Origin: Allobosea sp. 47.2.35
GTDB lineage: Bacteria; Pseudomonadota; Alphaproteobacteria; Rhizobiales; Beijerinckiaceae
Assembly (NCBI RefSeq): GCF_024655635.1
Contig: NZ_JANLGI010000004.1
Coordinates: 1-64,000 of the forward strand
Reading direction: 5' to 3'
Length of the DNA: 64,000 nucleotides
Part shown: one piece after another, positions 25,961-34,755 of the stretch
Position numbering within the stretch: position 1 is the first letter of the stretch
Layout: each line of letters opens with the position of its first letter
The notes under the pieces: model-generated
What the model was told of the DNA's origin: nothing
What the model saw: the letters and a program-made list of their open reading frames with translations, nothing else
Database searches by the model: none
Position numbers and translations under genes: made by a program

Positions 25961-26410
25961 ATGATGCGTCGCTTGTCGTTGCTTGCGTTACTGTGTGGTT
26001 TCTTGCCTGCGGCCGCCCTGGCTGATGTTACGCCCGAGAAAGTTTCCTTTCAGCCGCAGGTCAAAGGCCTGGGCTGCCTCAAGCCCGAGACGAAGGCGAT
26101 GATCGCCGAGCTCGTCGCGAAGATCGGCCCGATCCAGATCACTTCGACCTGCGGCGGCCGTCATGCCCGCCACTCACAGCACTATAGCGGCCGGGCGATC
26201 GATTTCCGGCCGATGGCGACCTCGTCGCGCAAAGCAGCCGCCGCCGCACGCGCGATCGACAATGTCGGCGGCGTCGGCACCTACTCCAACGGGCTGGTTC
26301 ATGCCGATGTCGGCGAGCGCGAGCTGTCCTGGTACGGCCACAAGCGCAGCCGTTACGCTTCCGCCAGCAAGCGCAGCCGCTATGCCCGGCTCGCCCGCAA
26401 TAGCAACTGA
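25961..26410 (+). CDS. Secreted M15-like (D-Ala-D-Ala carboxypeptidase-fold) protein
   Basis: 149 residues (start ATG at 25961; the adjacent ATG at 25964 is as good). N-terminal signal peptide MMRRLSLLALLCGFLPAAALA, cleavage near residue 21. The mature part has the zinc-site pattern of M15/DUF882-type peptidases: HYSGRAIDF (His74, Asp81) and LVHADVG (His114, Asp116). It should act on peptidoglycan cross-links or peptides in the periplasm. The C-terminal 25 residues are Arg/Lys/Ser-rich (KRSRYASASKRSRYARL). Monocistronic. Confidence 0.72.
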   Translation: MMRRLSLLALLCGFLPAAALADVTPEKVSFQPQVKGLGCLKPETKAMIAELVAKIGPIQITSTCGGRHARHSQHYSGRAIDFRPMATSSRKAAAAARAIDNVGGVGTYSNGLVHADVGERELSWYGHKRSRYASASKRSRYARLARNSN

Positions 26411-26428
26411 CGAAGCCTGCTACGCCCT

Positions 26429-26950
26429 TTAGGGGGACGTGGTCGTGAGCCTGTGCCGATAGACCAGATCGTTCGGGTCCGGTCTGTCGGCCACCAGGTC
26501 TCGCGCCGCGCCGAGCCGCTCGGCCACGGCGGCCGAACCTGTATTGTTCGGCGCGATATAGCTGACCAGCTCGGGAACTCCGAGCGTCTGCGCGGCCCAA
26601 CTCCGCAGGGCGATGGCGGCCTCGGTGGCATAGCCCTGTCCCTCGTGGCCCTCATAGAGCAGCCAGCCCAGCTCCTTCTCCGGAAAGAGCGGGCCATGGC
26701 TGATGCCGACCTGTCCGATGCAGATGCCGTCCGCGCGCCGGTCGATCATTAGCCCGCCATGGCCGTACAGGCTCCAGCAGGCGATGTCGTGGCAGAACAG
26801 GCCCCAGGCCTGCCGCTTTGACAACGGCCCGCCCAGCCCGGCGGCACGCGGCGAGGCCAGGAAGGCGGCATAGGCGGGAAAATCCGCCTCCGCCATCGGG
26901 CGCAGCACGAGGCGCTGCGTCTGCAACGTCGGGATCGGACGGTTGGTCAT
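26429..26950 (-). CDS. GNAT acetyltransferase (RimJ/RimL type)
   Basis: 173 residues, single GNAT domain. The start TQRLVLRPMAEADFPAYAAFL is typical of RimJ/L-like enzymes. The acetyl-CoA loop is LLYEGHEGQGYATEAAIALRSWA, matching Q/RxxGxG/A. Uses acetyl-CoA to acetylate an amine, perhaps a protein N-terminus or small molecule. Lies 30 bases downstream of the threonine dehydratase-like gene in the same direction, so both may be co-transcribed. Confidence 0.87.
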   Translation of the reverse strand: MTNRPIPTLQTQRLVLRPMAEADFPAYAAFLASPRAAGLGGPLSKRQAWGLFCHDIACWSLYGHGGLMIDRRADGICIGQVGISHGPLFPEKELGWLLYEGHEGQGYATEAAIALRSWAAQTLGVPELVSYIAPNNTGSAAVAERLGAARDLVADRPDPNDLVYRHRLTTTSP

Positions 26951-26980
26951 GGCAGGTTCCGGAAAGGCGTTCGGGCCGGT

Positions 26981-27964
26981 TCAGACGCCGAAGCTCTTGC
27001 GCCAGCCCTCGATATCCTCAAGCGCGACATTCGAACCGCAGAGCACGAGGCAAACCCTCTCGTCGGACCGGAAGCTGTCCTTGCGCGCCAGAGCGGCTGC
27101 GACCACGCAGGCGGCAGCCGGCTCCAGCAGAACCCGCCCGTTCTGAAGCACCCAGACCAGCTCGCGGACGGTGTCCGCATCGGGCACCACGACGATCTCC
27201 TCGAGGAATTGCCGCGCCGCCGCCATGGTGCGTTTCGTCGCGAAGGGCGCGCCGAGCGTGCGGGCGATCGAGGTCGGGCGGATTGAAACGGGTTCCCCAG
27301 CGGCCAGCGCCTGGGTCATCGTCGTGGCGCCCTCGGTCTCGACGCCGTGCAGGCGCACCGCCGGGTCGAGGCCCTTGAGGGCGGTGCCGACGCCGGCCGA
27401 GAAACCACCGCCGCCGATCGAGATGAAGACATGGTCGAGCCGCCCGCCGGCATCCGCCGCCAGTTCGAGGCCGAGCGTGCCATGGCCGGCGATGATCGCG
27501 GGGTCGTCATAGGAATGGACATGGGTCATGCCCCGCGCGGCGTAGTCTTCGGCCTTTGCGAAGGCTGCGAGTGAATCCTCGCAGAGCTCGACCTGCCCGC
27601 CCGCTTCTTCCGTCAGGCGGATGTTGAGGGCCGGCGTCGCCTTCGGCATCAGCACCAGTGCCCGCGTGCCGACGGCTCGCGCGACCAGCGACACGGCGAT
27701 GGCATGATTGCCGCCCGAGACGGTGACGACACCGCGTGCCAGCTCGGCTTCGCTGAGCCCCATCAGCTTGTTGTAGCAGCCGCGGACCTTGAACGAGCCG
27801 CCGAGTTGCAGGCTCTCGACCTTTACCCAGGTCTCGACGCCGAGCCGCGCGGACAACCCCGCGCTGTAATAGGTCGGCGTGCGGCGGACCTTGCCGGCGA
27901 TGCGCGCCGCGGCGGCCTGGACGTCGGCGAGAGTGACGTCGAATGCGGTGACGTCGAAGGTCAT
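26981..27964 (-). CDS. Threonine/serine dehydratase-like PLP enzyme
   Basis: 327 residues, fold-type II PLP enzyme. Schiff-base Lys59 in GGSFKVRG, the SGGNHAIAVS loop, the phosphate loop GGGGFSAG, and a C-terminal LCGSN. No regulatory ACT domain, so it resembles catabolic threonine dehydratase or serine racemase/hydroxyaspartate dehydratase rather than biosynthetic IlvA. Possible products: 2-oxobutyrate or pyruvate plus ammonia. The ATG at 27964 was chosen; AAAGGA lies upstream. An extended reading frame upstream (to 28225) gives a low-complexity, unlikely N-terminus. Confidence 0.87.
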   Translation of the reverse strand: MTFDVTAFDVTLADVQAAAARIAGKVRRTPTYYSAGLSARLGVETWVKVESLQLGGSFKVRGCYNKLMGLSEAELARGVVTVSGGNHAIAVSLVARAVGTRALVLMPKATPALNIRLTEEAGGQVELCEDSLAAFAKAEDYAARGMTHVHSYDDPAIIAGHGTLGLELAADAGGRLDHVFISIGGGGFSAGVGTALKGLDPAVRLHGVETEGATTMTQALAAGEPVSIRPTSIARTLGAPFATKRTMAAARQFLEEIVVVPDADTVRELVWVLQNGRVLLEPAAACVVAAALARKDSFRSDERVCLVLCGSNVALEDIEGWRKSFGV

Positions 27965-28077
27965 GGCGCTCTGGTCCTTTGCCGCGGCGATTCCGGTTCG
28001 GCGGCACGAGAGCGCGGCGGATGCCCAGCCGTCAAGCGTCGGCCAGTCGCATTCGACATTGCAGCTGAAACCTGCCG

Positions 28078-29334
28078 TCAGGGAGCGGCAGGCGGGCCCG
28101 CCTTGGGGCGCGTATGATTGACCGGGCGCGTCGGCAGGGGGACGGCGGGGCGGTCGGTGCGGTATTGGCCGCGCGCGATGGCGCCGAAGAGCAGCATCAC
28201 GGCTGTCAGCGTCATCAGCCACCACGGCAGGAGCGGCGCGAAGCCGAAGACGCTGAGCGCGAAGGCGGTGGTGAAGGCTGCGACGCCGCCCGCCGCCAAG
28301 GCACCGGTCATGCGGCCGGCGGCGCGGATCGCGAAATAGAGGCAGGCTGCGGCGGCCGCGGCGCCGACCAGCCCGAGCTCATACCAGGTCTCGAACAGCA
28401 GGGTCGCGGGAGCAGGCTGCGGCAAGGTGCCGTTCATCTGCCCGCGCACGACGGTATCGAGCCCATGCCCGGTGATCAGCTCGATCGGCGACTGACGGAT
28501 CACGTCGGCCCAGATCGAGAGCATCTGCGCGAAGTCGTCGGCGCTGTCGGGCAGGATCGAGACCAGCGGCGCCAGCAGAAAGGGCAGGATCGGCGCGAAC
28601 AGCATCAGCCCGGCGACGATCGCGGCGATGATCTGCGTCGCGCGCTCACGGTTGGCGGTAACGGCGCCGAAGGCGACCGCGCCGAAGATCATCGCCAGCG
28701 TTTCGCCGTCCTCGAAGCGGGTCAGCGCCAGCAGCGTTACGACAAGCGCCAAGCCCAGCGCGCTCAGGCCGCGCTCGCGCGACAGCAGCCAGGCCAGCGC
28801 CGGCCAGGCCATGATCAGGATGATCGAGACGCCGCGCTCGACGGCGCCGGGCGGCGTCTCGGCATGGCGCAGCGCCGCAACCGCGATCAGCCCGAGCGCG
28901 AAGATGCCGGCGCTGCCGGTGCCGAGCGCGACGAGGTTGAGGTTCGAGGAGCGCATCCGCTCGGGCAGGGCGGAGAGGCCGACGAAGCCGAGCACCGCTG
29001 CCAGCATGAGATTGCCGGCCTTTTCGGCGGCGGCGGCCGGGAACGGGCTCCAGACCAGCGAGAGGAAGGCCCAGGCGATCAGGCCGATCAGGATCAGGCC
29101 GGGGCGGCTGACCAGAAGCTCCCGGAGCGTGCCGACGAACTTGCGGGGCTCCTCGACCAGGGTCGCGATGATCAGCAGGGCGACGCCGATCGGCACCAGC
29201 ACCACGGCGGCGCGGCGCGAGACCAGCGCGGCCAGCGGCAGGACGAGCGCCAGCGTGCCGAAGCCGATGCGTCGCAGCAGGAGCGCGGCGTCGGTGGCCG
29301 GATCGAGCGGGGCTTGGGCGTTGTTGCGGATCAT
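28078..29334 (-). CDS. O-antigen ligase-like polytopic membrane protein
   Basis: 418 residues with about ten predicted membrane segments, for example LALVLPLAALVSRRAAVVLV and GLILIGLIAWAFLSLVW. The long periplasmic-type loop before the last spans contains GHGLDTVVRGQMNG and LLFETWYELGLVGAAAA, which resembles the Wzy_C motif of O-antigen ligases and polymerases. Such proteins transfer or polymerise lipid-linked glycans at the periplasmic face. No other glycan genes are nearby, so the role is uncertain. ATG at 29334 chosen; the ribosome site is weak. Confidence 0.72.
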   Translation of the reverse strand: MIRNNAQAPLDPATDAALLLRRIGFGTLALVLPLAALVSRRAAVVLVPIGVALLIIATLVEEPRKFVGTLRELLVSRPGLILIGLIAWAFLSLVWSPFPAAAAEKAGNLMLAAVLGFVGLSALPERMRSSNLNLVALGTGSAGIFALGLIAVAALRHAETPPGAVERGVSIILIMAWPALAWLLSRERGLSALGLALVVTLLALTRFEDGETLAMIFGAVAFGAVTANRERATQIIAAIVAGLMLFAPILPFLLAPLVSILPDSADDFAQMLSIWADVIRQSPIELITGHGLDTVVRGQMNGTLPQPAPATLLFETWYELGLVGAAAAAACLYFAIRAAGRMTGALAAGGVAAFTTAFALSVFGFAPLLPWWLMTLTAVMLLFGAIARGQYRTDRPAVPLPTRPVNHTRPKAGPPAAP

Positions 29335-29571
29335 GCGTTCCGGCGGGGTCCTGACAGCCTCTCGGCCTGCCCGGCCGCCCGGGATGAGCCGCTGCCACCC
29401 TAGCGGGCGCGAGCGCCCTCGACTGTAGGTGCGGCGCAACACTGGAAGCCTGTTTTGATATCGTCAGATCGGTAGCGCGGAGCAGGATGATCTTCCGCCG
29501 GCCTTTGATTGCTCCCGGTGGTGCGACGCCGGGCCTCTGGCGAAGCGGCGGTGTTCGTGAGAGAAACCGGC

Positions 29572-30087
29572 ATGACCATGCTGGCGGCCATCCCCTTTGC
29601 GAGCGGTTTTCCGATCGATGCCTTCATGCACGGGCTCGTCGACAGTCTGAAGCGGCAGGGCCTGCGCCTTGGCGGCGTCGTCCAGCACAATGATGCGACC
29701 TGCGACGACCGCTGCATGGCGATGTCGCTGGAGGATGTCGCGAGCGGCCGGCGTTTCCCCATTAGCCAGGATCTTGGCGCAGGCGCTTCGGGCTGCCATC
29801 TCGATGCAGCCGGGCTCGCCGCCGCCGCCGTCGCCTTCTCCGATGCATTGGCCGGCCGCGTCGATCTCGTCATCGTCAATCGCTTCGGGAAGCAGGAAGC
29901 GGCGGGCGAGGGTTTGCGCCAGGAGATCGCCGGAGCGCTGCTCGCGGGCCTGCCTCTGCTCATCGCCGTGCGCAGCGATTTTCTGCCGGCCTGGCGGGCA
30001 TTCGCCGGTGACGACTGGCTCGAATTGCCTGTCGATGAGGCGGTGGTGGAACGCTGGGTGCAGGCCGCAACGCGCGTCGCAGCTTGA
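29572..30087 (+). CDS. DUF2478 protein, molybdenum-cofactor neighbourhood
   Basis: 171 residues. Family features are [21 protein letters not shown] at the start, a Cys pair in ATCDDRCM (about residues 43-50) and the [12 protein letters not shown] block. DUF2478 proteins often lie next to molybdate transport or Moco genes; biochemical role unknown. It overlaps mobA by 4 bases (TTGA), strong evidence for joint expression. GAGAG lies upstream of the ATG at 29572. Cytoplasmic. Confidence 0.78.
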   Translation: MTMLAAIPFASGFPIDAFMHGLVDSLKRQGLRLGGVVQHNDATCDDRCMAMSLEDVASGRRFPISQDLGAGASGCHLDAAGLAAAAVAFSDALAGRVDLVIVNRFGKQEAAGEGLRQEIAGALLAGLPLLIAVRSDFLPAWRAFAGDDWLELPVDEAVVERWVQAATRVAA

Positions 30088-30707
30088 GCCTCGTGGCGAA
30101 GGCGTCGACCATCGGCCTGATCCTCGCGGGCGGCCTCGCCCGGCGCATGGCCGGTGGCGACAAGGCGCTGAAACCGCTCGCCGGCCGGCCGATCCTCGCC
30201 CATGTCATCGATCGCCTGCGCGGCCAGTGCGACGATCTCCTGCTCAATGCCAACGGCGATCCGGCGCGGCTTGCCGATTTCGGCCTGCCGGTCGTCGCCG
30301 ATACGGTGCCCGATTTTGCAGGGCCTCTCGCCGGCATATTGGCCGGGCTCGACTGGATCGCTGCGCATCGGCCGCAAACCGAGTGGCTGCTCAGCGCCGC
30401 CGCCGATACGCCCTTCATTCCCGGCGATCTCGCCGCGCGCCTGCATCAGGCGAGGGCCGCTGCCGGCACGCCGCTGGCCTGCGCCGTTTCGGGCGGGCAG
30501 CAGCATCATGCCATCGGCCTCTGGCCGGTCGTGTTGCGGGAGGATTTACGCGAGGCGCTCGTTGCAGGAGAGCGCAGGCTCGGCCGTTGGACGCAAGGGC
30601 ATGGCGTCGCCCAAGCGGAATGGCCGGCCGAGCCGATCGATCCCTTCTTCAACGTCAATACGCCGGAGGACTTGGCCGAAGCTGAGCGGCTGGCGGCAGG
30701 TCTCTGA
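30084..30707 (+). CDS. mobA: Molybdenum cofactor guanylyltransferase
   Basis: 207 residues. The nucleotidyltransferase signature [18 protein letters not shown] (about 12-29) and the Asp in [12 protein letters not shown] identify MobA, which joins GMP from GTP to Mo-molybdopterin to make the bis-MGD or MGD cofactor. The C-terminal [14 protein letters not shown] is typical. The start is a TTG at 30084 overlapping the DUF2478 stop, or a GTG at 30093; no ATG is available. Cytoplasmic. Confidence 0.93.
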   Translation: MSLVAKASTIGLILAGGLARRMAGGDKALKPLAGRPILAHVIDRLRGQCDDLLLNANGDPARLADFGLPVVADTVPDFAGPLAGILAGLDWIAAHRPQTEWLLSAAADTPFIPGDLAARLHQARAAAGTPLACAVSGGQQHHAIGLWPVVLREDLREALVAGERRLGRWTQGHGVAQAEWPAEPIDPFFNVNTPEDLAEAERLAAGL

Positions 30708-30715
30708 CGGGCGGC

Positions 30716-31117
30716 TCACCCCTCCAGCAGCGCCTTCAGTGCCGCGAGGTCACGGCTGACCATCGCCGCGTCCCGCGCCATTTCGTCGTCGGACATGCCC
30801 TCGCGCTGGAACAGCGTGAACACGATTTCGGCCCCGTCGCCATTAGCGACGACGCGCATCGGGTTATGCATCGCGGGCCCGTGCTCGGGGATGACGGCAT
30901 GGTCGAGCACGCCATGGTTGTTCGGCTCGCTGAACAGGATGCGCATCGGGCCCATCGGCGTCTCGGCGCGCCAGGTCATGCCCTCGACCGGCACGAAGCT
31001 ATGGCCGAGGCCTTCGGCCCAGCGCGGGAAATTCGCGGGCTCGGCGAGGAAGGCATAGACCTCCTCCACCGGCCGGTCGATGCCGACCCCGATATGGCGG
31101 GCGCGATGAACGGCCAT
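30716..31117 (-). CDS. SRPBCC (START-like) family protein
   Basis: 133 residues, one SRPBCC domain: GIDRPVEEVYAFLAEPANFPRWAEG at the start, EIVFTLFQREGMSDDEMARDAAMVSRDLAALKALL at the end, with a hydrophobic ligand-binding cavity between. Ligand unknown. The ATG at 31117 has AAGGACAAAAATC upstream. Its short upstream region contains GAAC-N7-GAAC, matching the alphaproteobacterial LexA box, so DNA-damage control is possible. Converges on mobA with 8 bases between the stops. Confidence 0.83.
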   Translation of the reverse strand: MAVHRARHIGVGIDRPVEEVYAFLAEPANFPRWAEGLGHSFVPVEGMTWRAETPMGPMRILFSEPNNHGVLDHAVIPEHGPAMHNPMRVVANGDGAEIVFTLFQREGMSDDEMARDAAMVSRDLAALKALLEG

Positions 31118-31137
31118 GATTTTTGTCCTTCTGTATA

Positions 31138-31152
31138 GAACAAAAGAAGAAC
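31138..31152. promoter_or_regulatory. Candidate LexA (SOS) box upstream of the SRPBCC gene
   Basis: GAAC (31138-31141), seven bases, GAAC (31149-31152): the direct repeat GTTC-N7-GTTC on the coding strand, which is the alphaproteobacterial SOS-box consensus. It is about 20 bases upstream of the start codon, with TTGACA (minus strand, about 31165-31170) upstream. One such match by chance in 64 kb would not be surprising. Confidence 0.45.
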
Positions 31153-31195
31153 AAATAGACTTGTCTGTCAAGTAGCCGAAGGCATTCGGCGCAGG

Positions 31196-32311
31196 CTACT
31201 CGATGACGATGCGCGGCGCCGCCCGAACCGCACCGCCGAGGCTGGCCTGCACCTGCCGCGCCAGCGCGACATAGGCCTTGGCATGGGCGCTCGACGGGTC
31301 GCTCGCGACGATCGGCCGGCCGCCGTCGGAGGTTTCGCGGATCGGCATCGCCAGTGGGATTTCGCCGAGGAAGGGGATGGAAAGCCGCTCGGCCTCGTGC
31401 CGGGCGCCGCCATGGGCGAAGATGTCGGAGCGATGGCCGCAGGCCGGGCAGGTGAAATAGCTCATGTTCTCGACGAGGCCGAGGATCGGCACCGCGACCT
31501 TCCTGAACATCGCGACGCCGCGGCGCGCGTCGAGCAAGGCGAGGTCCTGCGGCGTCGAGACGATGACGGCGCCGGCGAGCGGCACCTGCTGGGCCATGGT
31601 GAGCTGGGCGTCGCCGGTGCCGGGCGGCATGTCGACGACGAGCACGTCGAGATCGCCCCAGGCGACCTCGCGCAGCATCTGGGTGATCGCCGAGATCACC
31701 ATCGGCCCGCGCCAGATCATCGGCGTCTCCTCGTCGACGAGGAAGCCGATCGACATCACCTTGAGGCCATAGGCCTCCATCGGCGCCAGCGTCCGGCCCG
31801 AGACGATCTGGGGCTTGCCGGTAATGCCGAAGATCTTCGGCATGGACGGCCCATAGATGTCGGAATCGAGCACGCCGACCTTGAGGCCGAGCGTCGAGAG
31901 CGCCACGGCGAGATTGGCTGCGGTCGTCGACTTGCCGACGCCGCCCTTGCCGCTGGCGACCGCGATGATCTGCTTCACGCCCGGCACGCCGGCCGGCCGG
32001 GGCGGGCCGCCCGGTCCGGGGCGCTGCGCCTGCTGGCGCGCCTGCATCCCGGCCGAGGGGCCAGCCTTGTCGGCGGTCAGCCCGACGAGAACCTGCGTCA
32101 CGCCGGGCAGGCCGCCGACGGCGCTTTCGGCCGCCTTGCGCACCGGCTCCATTGCAGCAGCCTCGGTCGCGTCGATGCCGATGGCGAAGATCACCTTGCC
32201 GCCATCGACGAGGATGTCGCCGATGCGGCCGGAGGCGGCGAGCGATTGTCCGCTCGCCGGCAGCTTCACCAGTTCGAGGGCCCGCAGGACATCGGCTTGG
32301 GAGACGGTCAC
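31196..32311 (-). CDS. mrp: Mrp/ApbC/NBP35-type iron-sulfur cluster carrier ATPase
   Basis: 371 residues. N-terminal MIP18/DUF59 domain (about 1-80), a Pro/Gly-rich linker, then the deviant-Walker ATPase with SGKGGVGKST (120-129), DSDIYGPSMPKIFG and VDMPPGTGDAQLT. The cluster-binding motif FTCPACG carries the CxxC. It assembles or transfers Fe-S clusters as a homodimer in the cytoplasm. The GTG at 32311 is taken as start (CGGAG upstream); no ATG fits. It follows the TusA-like gene by 25 bases in the same direction. Confidence 0.93.
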   Translation of the reverse strand: MTVSQADVLRALELVKLPASGQSLAASGRIGDILVDGGKVIFAIGIDATEAAAMEPVRKAAESAVGGLPGVTQVLVGLTADKAGPSAGMQARQQAQRPGPGGPPRPAGVPGVKQIIAVASGKGGVGKSTTAANLAVALSTLGLKVGVLDSDIYGPSMPKIFGITGKPQIVSGRTLAPMEAYGLKVMSIGFLVDEETPMIWRGPMVISAITQMLREVAWGDLDVLVVDMPPGTGDAQLTMAQQVPLAGAVIVSTPQDLALLDARRGVAMFRKVAVPILGLVENMSYFTCPACGHRSDIFAHGGARHEAERLSIPFLGEIPLAMPIRETSDGGRPIVASDPSSAHAKAYVALARQVQASLGGAVRAAPRIVIE

Positions 32312-32336
32312 GTCATTGGACTCCGTTGGCTCGCGG

Positions 32337-32594
32337 CTAGGCCGCCTTGCGGATATGGAAGACGAGGGCGCCGTCCGCATCCCCCTGCCGCTCGATGATG
32401 TCGCCGGTTTCGCGCACGAGGTTCGGCAGGTCGATCGCCGCCATCGGGTCGGTGCATTCCACGACGAGGAGCGTGCCGGCCCGCGCGGCGATCAGCGATT
32501 TGCGGACGCGCAGCACCGGAAGCGGGCATTTCAGGCCGCGCAGGTCGAGCTGGATCGCATCGGGGGGCGTGCCCGTCGGGGCCATCGTCGTCAT
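32337..32594 (-). CDS. TusA-family sulfurtransferase
   Basis: 85 residues. The single domain has the CPxP motif LRGLKCPLPVLRVRK, with active Cys23 that carries sulfur as a persulfide, then VECTDPMAAIDLPNLVRETG. TusA-like proteins pass sulfur to tRNA thiolation, Moco enzymes or dissimilatory sulfur pathways. Position before mrp and opposite moeA hints at sulfur delivery for Fe-S or Moco work; this is inference. The N-terminal 13 residues are poorly conserved-looking, so an internal start at Met4 is possible. Confidence 0.87.
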   Translation of the reverse strand: MTTMAPTGTPPDAIQLDLRGLKCPLPVLRVRKSLIAARAGTLLVVECTDPMAAIDLPNLVRETGDIIERQGDADGALVFHIRKAA

Positions 32595-32746
32595 GCTGCT
32601 TCATAGGACGGCTGTTCGGCGGCGGGCAACCGCCGCCGTGCCGCAGGGCGCTTGACCCCGCTGGCCGCGCCGCCGATGAAGAAGCGATCGATCGGGAGGA
32701 AGCGGGCGGCGATGCGCTCAGGCGGCCGAAGCAGGCGGGAACCGTG

Positions 32747-33988
32747 ATGGCGCGGCTGGGTGATGGCCGGGGCGATTCCGGGCTCGTCACGCTCGACGAG
32801 GCGGCTGCCGATGCGGTCTCGCGCGTGCATCCTGTCGCCGGCACCGTTAAGCTCTCGCTCGCCGAGGCTGACGGCCATGTGCTGGCCGATGCGGTGATCG
32901 CGCCGCTCGGCCTCCCGCCCTTCGCCAATTCCGCGGTGGATGGTTATGCCGTCCGCTGCGCCGATCTCGCGCCCGGCGCGGCGACCAGCCTGCCGGTGCT
33001 GGGCCGGACGATGGCCGGAGAGGCCCCCGCGAGCTTGGGGCGCGGTGCCTGGCGCATCTTCACTGGCGCCCCGGTTCCCAAGGGCGCCGATACCATCGTG
33101 ATGCAGGAGGATGTTGTCGCGAGCGACGACATGGTCACCCTGCCGGCCGGAATCAAGCGCGGGGCCAATCTGCGGCTGGCAGGCGAGGATGTCGCGCACG
33201 GGCAGGAGGTGCTGCCGGCAGGCCGGCGCCTGCTTCCTCGGGATCTCGGGTTGCTCGCGGCGCTGGGGCTGGCCGATGTCACGGTACGTCGCCGCCCGCG
33301 CGTCGCGCTGTTTTCCACCGGTGATGAGCTCACCGAGCCGGGACAGCCGCTCGGTTCCGGCGCGATCTATGACGCCAACCGGGCGATGCTGCGGGCCATG
33401 CTGGCGCGTGCCGGAGCCGAGGTCGTCGATCTCGGCATCCTGCGCGACGAGGCGATGGGTCTCGAGCAACGGCTGCGCGAGGCGGCAGCCGGTTGCGATC
33501 TCGTCATCACCTCCGGCGGCGTCTCGGTTGGCGAGGCCGATCATGTCAGGGATGCGGTCCTGGCCTGCGGTGCGCTCGACCTCTGGCGTGTCGCGATCAA
33601 GCCGGGCAAGCCGATCGCGATCGGCAATGTCGCGGGAACACCTTTCGTCGGGCTGCCCGGCAATCCGGTCGCGGTCTTCGTCGGCTTCGCCTTCGTCGCG
33701 CGCTCTTTGCTCGCCCGCCTGGCCGGCGAAGCCTATGCTCCACCGCGGCCATGGCCGGTCAGGTTGGGCTTCGCGCATGTCAGGAAGCCGGGTCGTCGCG
33801 AATTCCTGCGCGTTTCGCTCGAGCAGGGCGCCGATGGCATCGTCGTCGCGCGCAAGCATCCCGGCGAGGGCGCGGGCTCGCTGGCCTCCCTCGCGCAATC
33901 CGATGGGCTCGTCGTGCTGGCCGAGGAGGTCGCGCAAGTCGAGGCGGGCGATTTCGCGCCGTTCCTGCCCTATGCGGAGCTTCTCTAG
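32747..33988 (+). CDS. moeA: Molybdopterin molybdenumtransferase
   Basis: 413 residues. MoeA N-terminal domains with NSAVDGYAVRCADL, the central MoCF-binding domain with STGDELTEPG, AIYDANRAML and TSGGVSVGEADHV, and the C-terminal beta-barrel (KHPGEGAGSLASLAQSDGL). Inserts molybdenum into adenylylated molybdopterin. The ATG at 32747 is preferred to the GTG at 32744. Its TAG stop shares three bases with the stop of the convergent TIGR02186 gene (sequence CTAG). With mobA and DUF2478 it makes this a partial Moco neighbourhood. Confidence 0.94.
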   Translation: MARLGDGRGDSGLVTLDEAAADAVSRVHPVAGTVKLSLAEADGHVLADAVIAPLGLPPFANSAVDGYAVRCADLAPGAATSLPVLGRTMAGEAPASLGRGAWRIFTGAPVPKGADTIVMQEDVVASDDMVTLPAGIKRGANLRLAGEDVAHGQEVLPAGRRLLPRDLGLLAALGLADVTVRRRPRVALFSTGDELTEPGQPLGSGAIYDANRAMLRAMLARAGAEVVDLGILRDEAMGLEQRLREAAAGCDLVITSGGVSVGEADHVRDAVLACGALDLWRVAIKPGKPIAIGNVAGTPFVGLPGNPVAVFVGFAFVARSLLARLAGEAYAPPRPWPVRLGFAHVRKPGRREFLRVSLEQGADGIVVARKHPGEGAGSLASLAQSDGLVVLAEEVAQVEAGDFAPFLPYAELL

Positions 33989-34755
33989 TCGCGCCGGAAG
34001 ATCACGCTCGCGCTCCAGCCGAGGAAGAGGGCCAGCAGCACCGTGGCGAGGCCGTACAGGATGGGCCAGTCATAGGCTCCCGATGCCAGCCGCTGTTCGA
34101 TGCCGGTCTTGACCACTTCGAAATTGGTCTGTTGCCGCGCCAGTGGCACGCCGCCGGAATAGAGCACGATATCGACGGTGTAGGCGCCGGTCGGCGCCGT
34201 CGCGGGGATGTCGACCGGCGCGCTGAACAGCGCGCTCGACAGGAAGGTGACGCCGCGCTCCTCGTAGCCGTAGAGGTCCTTGGCCTGCATGATCCTGACG
34301 AGGCTTTCGCGGAAGCGCCGCGCGCCGGGATCGAGATCGACCCAGCTGCCGGACGGCCGCTCGGCATTGGCGAGGCCGATGCGGTCGCGCTGGGCCGTCT
34401 CGTTGGACATCATCTCCGCGATCGGCCGGTTGCTGGCGACGTGCAGGAAGACTGGGTTGTCGGGAAAACGACGCTGCGTCCGGTTGATCCAGATCGGCCC
34501 GAGCCGCTCCTTCTCGCGCACCAGCAGCATCCGCCGGGGGCCGCGCACCGTGACGATGATATCGTAGGGGTCGCCGCGCGCGACCGTACGGCCGTCGCGC
34601 TCGACCAGTCCGAAGACCGTGAGCTGGCTGCCGGTATAGTTCGAGGTGATCTGGATCTGATGGCTCGACATCGCCGCGATCAGAGTCTCGGCGCGGACCG
34701 CGCTGGCCGTGAGCCCGATCGTGAATGCGGTGAGGAGTGCGGCGAGCCATTTCAT
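33985..34755 (-). CDS. TIGR02186 family protein (signal peptide plus C-terminal membrane anchor)
   Basis: 256 residues. Signal peptide MKWLAALLTAFTIGLTASAVRA, a periplasmic domain (SSHQIQITSNYTGSQLTVFG, VVKTGIEQRLA), and one C-terminal transmembrane helix (WPILYGLATVLLALFLGWSASV). The family is found in alphaproteobacteria beside TauE/SafE permeases, as here. Its start overlaps the permease stop by ATGA, so the two are translationally coupled. Role unknown; probably helps or modulates sulfur-oxyanion export. Stop codon overlaps that of moeA on the other strand. Confidence 0.85.
   Translation of the reverse strand: MKWLAALLTAFTIGLTASAVRAETLIAAMSSHQIQITSNYTGSQLTVFGLVERDGRTVARGDPYDIIVTVRGPRRMLLVREKERLGPIWINRTQRRFPDNPVFLHVASNRPIAEMMSNETAQRDRIGLANAERPSGSWVDLDPGARRFRESLVRIMQAKDLYGYEERGVTFLSSALFSAPVDIPATAPTGAYTVDIVLYSGGVPLARQQTNFEVVKTGIEQRLASGAYDWPILYGLATVLLALFLGWSASVIFRRD

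Noticed and set aside
29335..29571. Possible molybdenum-cofactor riboswitch before DUF2478-mobA
   Set aside because: No clear match to the Moco RNA motif could be built by eye; would need a covariance-model search.
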